Shown here in pieces: positions 56,802 to 64,000 of a DNA stretch of 64,000 nucleotides (the first letter of the stretch is position 1; each line of letters begins with the position of its first letter). The notes under the pieces were generated by a model, which worked only from the letters and a program-made list of their open reading frames with translations, had not been told where the DNA came from and searched no databases. Source of the DNA: Aequorivita sp. HC6-5 (GTDB lineage: Bacteria > Bacteroidota > Bacteroidia > Flavobacteriales > Flavobacteriaceae); the NCBI GenBank assembly GCA_905182755.1, contig CAJJCS010000007.1:94254-158253 (forward strand), read 5' to 3'. The position numbers and the translations under genes were made by a program.

Positions 56802-56869
56802 TATTGGTTATATTTGGGTAGAAGAATTTTATCTAAAAACAAATATTGTTTAATCTTAATAAAATAAAG

Positions 56870-57102
56870 ATGCTAAAAAAGACAAAATATTTAATGTTAT
56901 GCGTGTTTGCACTTATAGGCTTTGCTACAATTACTATGGGGTTTACCTCTATGGGTAATCAAGAAAAGGAATTTATGAAATAGTCAAATTATTTCAAGGA
57001 GAAGGAGATATACATGGATGTTATTGGGCTTATTTGTACATTATGGTGATTTCTTATGTTGTTGTTCTACCAATTTTTGGAATGAAAAAAACTAAACCAT
57101 AG
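56870..57102 (+). pseudogene. Small two-segment membrane protein, frameshifted
   Basis: The ATG at 56870 opens a 37-residue frame with a hydrophobic stretch (LMLCVFALIGFATITMGF) that stops at a TAG near 56981. The next frame continues GIYEIVKLFQGEGDIHG with a second hydrophobic segment (YIMVISYVVVLPIFG) to 57102. One base removed near 56973 would give about 77 residues. Its 3' end overlaps the integrase 3' end by 11 bp, convergently. It occupies the slot that the SHOCT-like gene has in unit A. Confidence 0.5.
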
Positions 57103-58144
57103 GCATATCTTCCTCCTTCAGTTCAGCTATTTCTAAACCTCTTAAATAGGTTAAACTTACATTTATAGATGAATGTCCCATAGCTTTCTGTAGCTTGGTT
57201 ATAGAACCAGTTCTCTTAAATATTTCTATAGCACCAGAGTGCCTAAATGAGTAAAGTGTTTGGTCTTGTTCAAGCAAGTTAGATTGTCTCTTAAAACGCC
57301 CCCAAAGTGTCTTAAAATAGTCTTGGTTTAAAGGTTGAGGTTTACCAGAAAAGATATTATTATCTCTTTCTCCTTTTACAAGTATATCTCTTATGTAAGA
57401 GGGTACTGGAACTATTCTATTTCTTCCAGATTTATTTCTATTACCAGACAAATGAATAAAACTTAAATCATCAGAAAAGTCCTTCCAAGTAAGTTCTCTT
57501 ATTTCTCTATGTGGTCTTAAAAGACAACCATAAGTCATTAAACAGCACAAATAAAGATTGCTGTTAAACAGCTTTACCTCATCCAGTATTTCTTTAATGT
57601 TAGGATAAGGTTTATGAAGTTTAGCTTTACTCTTTTTAGCCTTTATAGACACCATAGGATTACTCTGCATTCCCAAACTCCTTGCTTCATTTATAAGCAC
57701 GTTAAGGTGCTTTTTAATGGTGTTATAGGATACTCCTAACGTATATTTATCTAAATATAAATTAACTGCTTTAGATGATAGTGTTGTATTATTTAACTTG
57801 GATGTAAATCCATCATAAACAAACCTCAACATTGTTTTATATGTGCCAGAGTAATTCTCTTTTAATTTGTTATTCAAGGCTATCTCCAAGTATTGTAAAT
57901 CTGTTTTATAAAGAAGTTTGCTTTTAGCTTCATTTATATTTAAACCACTTGATATATACTTAAATACTTCTGCTGCTAATAGGTTAGCTATTTCTTCACG
58001 TTTACTAATGGGATAGGAATTAGGGTAAATATCTATATTGACTTTACTTCCATTAGATAGGCGATACCTTTTGTTATTGTGATAAAAAACAACAAAGACA
58101 CGTTGCTTATTGTCGAACTTGATTTTAGGGTATTTTACACTCAT
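57092..58144 (-). CDS. Tyrosine recombinase/integrase
   Basis: A 350-residue integrase starting at MSVKYPKIKFDNKQ. An ATG eight codons upstream (58168) lies inside the arm repeats and is lost in the unit C copy, so it is less likely. The C-terminal domain has the first catalytic Arg in CLLRPHREIREL, a Lys in NKSGRNRIVPV, YSFRH in place of the canonical HxxRH, GHSS, and the nucleophilic Tyr in LTYLRG. It inserts the element into the 3' half of tRNA-Ala. The gene begins 67 bp from att copy 2 and reads away from it, a normal layout for tRNA-site integrases. Confidence 0.93.
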   Translation of the reverse strand: MSVKYPKIKFDNKQRVFVVFYHNNKRYRLSNGSKVNIDIYPNSYPISKREEIANLLAAEVFKYISSGLNINEAKSKLLYKTDLQYLEIALNNKLKENYSGTYKTMLRFVYDGFTSKLNNTTLSSKAVNLYLDKYTLGVSYNTIKKHLNVLINEARSLGMQSNPMVSIKAKKSKAKLHKPYPNIKEILDEVKLFNSNLYLCCLMTYGCLLRPHREIRELTWKDFSDDLSFIHLSGNRNKSGRNRIVPVPSYIRDILVKGERDNNIFSGKPQPLNQDYFKTLWGRFKRQSNLLEQDQTLYSFRHSGAIEIFKRTGSITKLQKAMGHSSINVSLTYLRGLEIAELKEEDMPMV

Positions 58145-58146
58145 AA

Positions 58147-58166
58147 TTGACAGACTTTTGACAGAC
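58147..58166 (+). promoter_or_regulatory. Candidate integrase arm-type site, beside integrase start
   Basis: Two TTGACAGAC repeats 11 bp apart, immediately upstream of the integrase start codon and 45 bp from att copy 2. Binding here could both build the recombination complex and repress the integrase promoter. Confidence 0.6.
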
Positions 58167-58211
58167 ATTTATATTATCTGTTCTTAAGTTGTTAAGATAT
58201 GAAGTATTTGC

Positions 58212-58285
58212 TTGGCTAGAGCATTTGGCTGGCAGTCAAAGGGTCATCGGTTCGAATCCGATATTCTCCACTTAAAAGCAACATC
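58212..58285 (+). repeat. att copy 2
   Basis: Identical to 46402-46475 across the 74 bp, but the upstream half of the tRNA is absent, so it does not encode a functional tRNA. It separates unit B from unit C. Left-end homology with unit A continues to about 58358. Confidence 0.92.
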
Positions 58286-58358
58286 ATATCGGTGTTGCTT
58301 TTTTTTATGGTCTGTGGGGGCTAGCCAGTTGTGAAACCTTCTAAAAGGCTCACAATTA

Positions 58359-58718
58359 TTATCAATACTACACCAAAAAATAAGCACCGTTAGACGTAAT
58401 AAGAAACCTATTTTCATTGAAAGATTGTCTACCTAAGCATAACAGATCTAGTTTAATTGTTTATATAAACTACGGTATACCTAAAAAAAGAGCTTTTTGT
58501 ACAACATTACCACAACATATGTGTTTTTCGTAATGTTTAATATTTATTCATTTGTGTTTAATAAATGCTGCCCGAGAACAAAATTCGTAATGTTTGCAGG
58601 CATTAATTATCATATTCGCAATTTATTGTCTGTGAAATTTTTAATGTAGTTATTTTGTATAGCTATTATTAGCGTAATCTTATTCTTTATCTACTAAATT
58701 TCCAAAAAATTAATCAAG
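58359..58718. other. Left-end non-coding region of unit C
   Basis: About 360 bp of A/T-rich DNA before the unit C cargo gene. It includes two copies of TTCGTAATGTTT (near 58528 and 58585) but no arm-type repeat and no gene. The promoter of the cargo gene must lie here; no exact TAnnTTTG box was found. Confidence 0.45.
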
Positions 58719-61700
58719 ATGAAAAATATAATTAAAATATTCAAAAAAAATAGTTCAATATCAAATCAAATTAGTTTGTTTTTCGGTCAACCTGCATTGC
58801 TGGTCTGTCTAATGCTAGTTTCTTTTGCCTCAGCGCAGACTCCAGAGGGGACTTGGAAATTAACACCTTCAGCAGGTGCCTTTATGGTGGGCCCAAACCA
58901 AGGAACGGGAGATTACTTTACTTCTTCTGCAGCCGACGTTACTACCAGAGATTGTTTATTTGATGATGAGTATGTATTCAACGCTGATGGTTCATTTGAA
59001 AATGTATTAGGTAGTGAAACCTGGTTAGAAACTTGGCAAGCTGGCACCCCAGCTGAAGGTTGTGGTACTCCAATTGCGCCACATGATGGATCCAATGCTG
59101 CAACCTGGTCTTATAATACGTTTGCTAGTACTATTACGGTTACTGGTCTCGGTGCTTATATTGGTTTATCCAAAGCACACAACAATGGAGAAGACGGAAA
59201 TCCAGCTGACGATACAATAACTTATACTGTAACATCTATTACTGATACTAACATGACCTTAGACATCCAGTTAGGCGCTGGCGCATGGTGGCGTTTCCTT
59301 TTCACAAAGGATGCTGCAGCTGGATCTGATGCCTCTTTAAGTGGTATAGACGTAGATAGCGAGTCTATTGCGGGGTTTGGCTCTGTTACCACATCTTATA
59401 CCTATGCGGTTCCTACAGGATCTATTGTGCCTCAAATTACAGCCGCAACCACAACAGATACCAATGCACAAACTGTGATTACTCAGGCTACAACAATACC
59501 TGGGGATGCAACAGTTGTAGTAACTGCACAAGACGGTACAACAACTCAGACCTACACAGTCTCTTATGAGTATGGTCCTCCAACACCCTCAGCAAGAGAA
59601 GCAGGGGATGTGATCTCTATTTTTAGTGAAGCCTACACAAATATAACGGGCACTAATTTTAATCCAGGTTGGGGTCAATCAGGAAATGGTACTGCAAATA
59701 CCAATTATGTCACTGCAGATGGAAATACGCTATTACATTATCCAAATTTCAATTACCAAAGAAACAATTCTAGCATCTAAAAAACTTGGATGCCTCAAAT
59801 ATGGAATATCTTCATTTGGATGTTTGGACTGCCAGTGATTAAAGCTACTTTCATACTTAAAGTCACTCCAATTAATAATGGAACTCCGAGAATCTTAACT
59901 CCCAAGTTGTCCAAATACTGGAACTTGGACTAGTGTTGATATTCCGATAGCTGATTTTACTGGGATGACTTGGGATAGTGTTTTTCAATTAAAATTTGAT
60001 GGCGGTAATGGAACAGATGCAATTTATGTAGATAATATTTATTTCTGGAAATCACCAGCGTGTTACACCTCCATGCCACTTTAAGTGATCTGCAGGTAGA
60101 TAGTGCAACTATTAGTGGGTTTGCTCCAGGGGTAACATCTTACACTTATGGGCTGGTAGACGGAACGGCCACTGTACCTCAAATTACAGCCGCAACCACA
60201 ACAGATGCTAATGCACAGACCGTTATTACTCAGGCAACGTCAATTCCTGGTGATGCAACAGTTGTAGTGACAGCTCAAGATGGCACAACAATCCAGACCT
60301 ATACAATATCTTATTATTACGCGTCACCTGCTACGGGACCGACAGCACCTCCAGTAAGAGATGCAGATGATGTAATTTCTATCTTTAGTGATGCCTACAC
60401 AGACATCACTGGCACAAATTTTAATCCAAATTGGGGTCAATCAGGAAATAGTACTGCAAATATTAGTTATGACACTGGAGATGGGAATACGCTATTAGCG
60501 TATCCAAATTTCAATTATCAAGGAATAGATTTTTCAGCAAATGCTCAAGATGCTTCAAGTATGGAATATCTTCATTTGGATTTATGGACCCCAGCTGATC
60601 CATCTGTCTCTACGATTAGAGTAACCCCAATCAATAATGGAACCGGAACAGGAGAGGTTTTAACACCGATTACTTACACAACTGGAACTTGGACTAGTGT
60701 TGATATTCCGATAGCTGATTTTACTGGGATGACTTGGGATAGTGTTTTTCAATTAAAATTTGATGGCGGTAATGGAACTACAGATGCAATTTATGTGGAC
60801 AATATTTATTTTTGGAAGCCTGGATCACAAGCTGATGCTTCTTTGAGTGATCTGCAGGTAGATAGTGCAACTATTAGTGGGTTTGCTCCAGGGGTAACAT
60901 CTTATTCCTATGAGTTAGCTTTAGGTGCTTCAACGCCTCAAATTACTGCAGCAACCACTACAAACCTTTTTGCAACAACTTCTATTACTCAGGCTACATC
61001 AATTCCTGGAGACGCTACAGTTGTAGTCACAGCAACTGATGGCTCCACAACTAGAGCCTATACAGTGTCCTACTATTACTCATCTCCTGCAACGGGAGCT
61101 CTAGCCCCACCATCGAGATATGCCGGTGATGTAATTTCTATCTTTGGTGATACCTATACCAATGTCCCTATTGAAAATTATAACCCAAATTGGGGACAAT
61201 CAGGACATGGTACTGCCAATACCAGCTATGACCCTGGAGATGGAAGTACACTCTTATATTACCCGAATTTCAACTACCAAGGAATACAGCTAGCGGGTGG
61301 ACATGATGCTTCAGATATGGAGTACCTTCATGTAGACCTATATACATTATCTACCTCAGCAATTAAAGTGAGTCCTGTTAATGCAGGAACAGGAGGTGGA
61401 GATGCTTTACAAACAATTTCGCACTCAATTGGGACCTGGACAAGTGTAGATATACCAAAAACTGATTTTACAGGTATGACTTGGGATAATGTCATCCAGA
61501 TGAAGTTTGATGGCGGTAACGGAAATACAGATGCAATTTATGTAGATAATATTTATTTCTGGAAATCACCAGCGTGTTCTAATACAACTACTTGGGATGG
61601 TGCTGCTTGGAGCAATGGTGCTCCAGATGCAAATTCTTATGCTATAATTAACGGCGCATACAGCACTGGAACTAATGGAGACCTTACAGCATGTGTTATG

Positions 61701-63270
61701 CAAGTTGATGCAGATGTTAGTATAGACAGTACTACAGACACTTCTGTTGGTGAAATTTTAGTTACTACAGGAAATACGCTAACCATAGACAAGACATCTT
61801 CCTTAACAGTTTCTGGAGATTTTACCAACAGTGGTAGCGTTACCCTAAATTCTACAGCAGATGATTTCTCTTCTCTTATTGTAACAGGAACAGCTAGCGG
61901 AGATATTGTATACAACAGATATGTAAATGTATATGATGACGGTAATAATGGCGGTTGGGATTTTGTAGGAGCCCCTGCCGATATGACCATTGAAGATTTT
62001 ATAACGGCAAATGGAGCCAACATACAAGTACTTGGTGATGATTATGCGTTTGCCCAGTATGATAATGCAACTGGACAGTGGGAAAGATATGCTACAGACA
62101 CAGACACAGGAAGCTTTTCACCTGCGCAAGGGTATGCAATGGCAATGTCACCAGAGGATCTGCCCCCACCTCCAGCAGGTGGTGTCAGCTGGAACTACAG
62201 TAGCCTTCACTGGTGAAATACAGACAACAGATCAAAGTATCAATATTATCAATAACGATGGTTTAAACAATGTTGGTAGAAGATGGAACTTGGTATCAAA
62301 CCCTTTCCCATCATACATTGCAGGAAATACAGCTGCATCTGCTACCAACTTTATGGATGCAAATAGTTCTGTTATTGATAGTGAGTTCTTGGCTGTATAT
62401 GGTTGGAATGGATCTGAATATACTATTTACAATCAGCTTTCAGGCGCCTTTTCAATGGCTCCTGGTCAAGGATTTTGGGTAGCTGCAGCAAGCACATCAG
62501 ATGCCGCTCTTGATTTTACAGCTGCTATGCGTACTACTACAGGAACTGGAGATTTTGTTTCAGGACCACAGCTACTTACTTACAATGTAGGATTAAAGCT
62601 TTACAATGGTGAGATAGAAAGAGCAGCAACCAATTTCTACTTTAGAAATGGTCTTACGCTAGGTCTTGATCCTGGATATGATGCAGCAGCATACAACCAG
62701 TCAACAAAACTAAGTACAAGACTAGCCGGAGGAAGCCAAGAAACAGCTTTTGCAATAAATGCTATGGATATTGATGATTTGCAAAATACTAGAGTGCCAC
62801 TAGAGATACGGCAAACTGCAGGACAGGCCTTTACTATTAGTATTGCAGATATGGATTTGCCAGAAGATATCTACGTATATCTAGAAGATACCTTAAACGG
62901 TACTCTTACTTCATTAAACGAAGAAGATTTTGAGTTAACAGCTCAAAGTAATCTTAGCGGTGTAGATAGATTCTTTATTGTATTTAAATCAAACAGTGTG
63001 CTCTCTAGTGGAGACACCCTTGGTATAGATGCACTAAATGTATACAAAGCAAATGCAGACAGTTTTATTACTATAGCGGGCATAAGCCCAGATCTAGGAC
63101 AGCTAGATGTTACGCTTTATTCTATGCTAGGGCAAACAGTGCATCAGGAGATATTAAACACTGCAACTGCAACCCAAAGAGTATCTACTGGAGGGCTGAC
63201 AAGCGGTTTATATATTGTACAGATTAAATCTGGAAATCAGACTACTGTTAAGAAAATAATAGTCAAATAA
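58719..63270 (+). pseudogene. Long T9SS type A surface protein with repeated beta-sandwich and carbohydrate-binding-like domains, broken
   Basis: The N-terminal frame (58719-59780) has a signal peptide ending FASAQ, a domain beginning TPEGTWKLTPSAGAF, and a first cadherin-like repeat (TVPQITAATTT type). Two further cadherin-like plus jelly-roll repeats follow in 60060-62216 (NPNWGQSG, YLHLDLWT, FDGGNGTTDAIYVDNIYFWK), which look like carbohydrate-binding modules. The last frame (to 63270) ends with a T9SS sorting domain (LDVTLYSMLGQ, GLYIVQIKSG). Between 59761 and 60059 several indels destroy one module, and one shift occurs near 62170. An intact ancestor would have been about 1,500 residues. 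Confidence 0.82.
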
Positions 63271-63284
63271 TTAACCTATAATAG

Positions 63285-63314
63285 TCTCTCCAAGTATCAA
63301 GATACTTGGAGAGA
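63285..63314 (+). terminator. Stem-loop after unit C cargo gene
   Basis: A perfect 14-bp inverted repeat (TCTCTCCAAGTATC and its complement) with a 2-base loop, 15 bp after the stop. It is followed by A/T-rich sequence but no long T-run, so its strength is uncertain. Confidence 0.6.
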
Positions 63315-63328
63315 AATTAAAAAATAGT

Positions 63329-63409
63329 ATGTCACAAAAAAATATCAACAACAAAGATATTACTAGAAAAGATGGGGTACTTACGCAGCTTTTGCAGCGT
63401 TAGGAACTA
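63329..63409 (+). pseudogene. Truncated small flavobacterial protein
   Basis: The ATG at 63329 opens MSQKNINNKDITRKDG, and after a one-base shift the sequence reads TYAAFAALGTM. This resembles small exported-like flavobacterial proteins of the type ...ITRKEALKKMGKYAAFTALGT... recalled from other genomes. The frame runs into the integrase fragment at 63410, so it is both frameshifted and cut off. Confidence 0.4.
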
Positions 63410-63474
63410 TGATAAAAAACAACAAAGACACGTTGCTTATTGTCGAACTTGATTTTAGGGTATTTTACACTCAT
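63410..63474 (-). pseudogene. 5' remnant of a tyrosine integrase gene
   Basis: Matches the first 21 codons of the intact integrase (58080-58144), including MSVKYPKIKFDNKQ. The rest of the gene is missing, replaced by the end of the unit C cargo region. The homology continues through the arm repeats and into att copy 3. Confidence 0.9.
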
Positions 63475-63476
63475 AA

Positions 63477-63496
63477 TTGACAGACTTTTGACAGAT
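63477..63496 (+). promoter_or_regulatory. Candidate integrase arm-type site, unit C right end
   Basis: TTGACAGAC and TTGACAGAT spaced 11 bp apart, at the same distance from att as the copy at 58147. The base change removes the upstream alternative ATG of the integrase. Confidence 0.55.
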
Positions 63497-63540
63497 ATTT
63501 ATATTATCTGTTCTTAAGTTGTTAAATATGAAGTATTTGC

Positions 63541-63614
63541 TTGGCTAGAGCATTTGGCTGGCAGTCAAAGGGTCATCGGTTCGAATCCGATATTCTCCAC
63601 TTAAAAGCAACATC
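63541..63614 (+). repeat. att copy 3, right end of island
   Basis: The third copy of the 74-bp repeat. The sequence after it departs from copies 1 and 2 at about 63638 and leads into a lipocalin-like gene, so this is probably the original chromosomal junction. Confidence 0.9.
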
Positions 63615-63660
63615 TTGTCGGTGTTGCTTTTTTTATGATCTGTGAGGGTTTTAAAAGGAT

Positions 63661-64000
63661 TTACTGCTTTGTAAATGTTAAAACATCTTCATTATCGGTT
63701 ATAGATAACTCAGTCCCAAATTCTATCAATATCCCCGCTAGGGTCTCCCCAGATTCTGTGGTTAATATAAATTGGCTTGAACCCTCTGGGAAATTTGTGT
63801 AGGTAAAATTATCTGTGTCACCTAGAAAACAAGGTACAGAATTGCCGTTTTGATCTTCATTAAAATGAAAATATGCCGTCCCAGAGCTTGCAGCTGCAAC
63901 GATGTAATTTTCATTCGCACAGGTTGCGATTATATCTACAGGGCCCCCTGCATTGACAATGGATGTTAAATTCCAGGTTCCTTCTAAGGAAAGTGTGATT
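63661..64000 (-). CDS. Lipocalin-like domain protein (5' end outside window)
   Basis: An open minus-strand frame from the window edge to the TAA at 63661-63663, about 112 residues. The start of the visible part, LEGTWNLTSI, is the typical first strand of lipocalin-like domains of Bacteroidota lipoproteins. Further on are YFHFNEDQNGN and LTTESGETLAGILIEF. Such proteins are usually small exported or lipid-anchored beta-barrels of unknown ligand. The signal region is outside the window. Confidence 0.7.
   Translation of the reverse strand, partial: ITLSLEGTWNLTSIVNAGGPVDIIATCANENYIVAAASSGTAYFHFNEDQNGNSVPCFLGDTDNFTYTNFPEGSSQFILTTESGETLAGILIEFGTELSITDNEDVLTFTKQ

Larger units (their letters stand above)
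56395..56815 (+). repeat. Duplicated 421-bp core module, copy 2
   Basis: Second copy of the sequence at 52316-52736. The copies are 4079 bp apart and match apart from one noted difference. In unit B the module is followed by a different small gene. Confidence 0.92.
46402..63614. mobile_element. tRNA-Ala-integrated genomic island made of stacked small integrative elements
   Basis: Three direct copies of a 74-bp sequence containing the 3' half of tRNA-Ala occur at 46402, 58212 and 63541. A tyrosine integrase lies beside the middle copy, and integrase fragments lie at 53141 and 63410. I divide the island into units A (46402-53260), B (53261-58285) and C (58286-63614). Units A and B share a 421-bp core; A and C share left-end sequence after the att; B and C share right-end sequence before the att. 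Cargo is mainly exported proteins. No relaxase, conjugation, capsid or recognised large terminase gene was seen. Confidence 0.88.

Noticed and set aside
58204..58271. Second and third tRNA-Ala genes at att copies 2 and 3
   Set aside because: The 5' acceptor strand and most of the D-arm are absent, so these are att fragments, not tRNA genes.

Overview
The window is chromosomal DNA of a marine-type Bacteroidota bacterium, most likely family Flavobacteriaceae. The evidence is low-GC DNA, a SUF cluster of SufD, SufS, SufE and a DUF59 protein, type IX secretion (T9SS) sorting domains, a PorP/SprF plus OmpA-family locus, TonB receptors with carboxypeptidase-like N-termini, flavobacterial families such as DUF2480, DUF3078, DUF6341 and DUF6427, and TAnnTTTG-type promoters. 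No species is claimed.

Bases 1-46460 are ordinary core genome. In order: SUF iron-sulfur genes with a META-domain lipoprotein between sufS and sufE; DUF2480 and DUF3078 genes; hflX; a T9SS type B secreted protein with its PorP/SprF and OmpA-family partners; a DUF5689 lipoprotein and its TonB receptor; a secreted endonuclease/phosphatase; a membrane protein and a second TonB receptor; an aromatic amino acid catabolism cluster (homogentisate dioxygenase, DUF3108, tryptophan dioxygenase family, M23 peptidase); a patatin/BamA-like protein; uvrC; a RimK-like ligase, an aspartoacylase-like protein and 5-formyl-THF cyclo-ligase; lspA, a DksA-like gene and ileS; purD, DUF6341 and DUF6427; DUF4254 and a family 9 glycosyltransferase; a flavin/2Fe-2S reductase, a MATE transporter, a GNAT acetyltransferase and a Usp protein; and tRNA-Ala(GGC).

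Bases 46402-63614 form a genomic island inserted in the 3' half of tRNA-Ala. It is bounded and subdivided by three copies of a 74-bp att repeat (46402, 58212, 63541). Only one complete tyrosine integrase is present (57092-58144), beside the middle att. A 3' integrase fragment (53141-53260) and a 5' integrase fragment (63410-63474) show that at least three related elements were stacked here and partly deleted. The elements share a 421-bp core (a 96-aa protein overlapping a 37-aa ORF), candidate integrase arm sites and homologous ends. Their cargo is almost entirely exported proteins: two near-identical leucine-rich-repeat T9SS proteins, two near-identical YadA-head/peptidase S74 proteins, a sulfatase lipoprotein, and two related long T9SS proteins, both broken. 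Four cargo genes have nearly identical 53-bp promoter blocks, and two spacers join the terminator of one cargo gene to the promoter of the next, which gives the island a cassette-like layout. I see no conjugation or capsid genes.

Seven otherwise normal core genes (DUF2480, DUF3078, hflX, the T9SS type B gene, the OmpA-family gene, the patatin gene, purD) each contain exactly one single-base frameshift, often in a short homopolymer. Sequencing or assembly error is the simplest explanation. The same caution applies to some, but not all, of the broken island genes. The last 340 bases hold the 3' end of a lipocalin-like gene on the minus strand.
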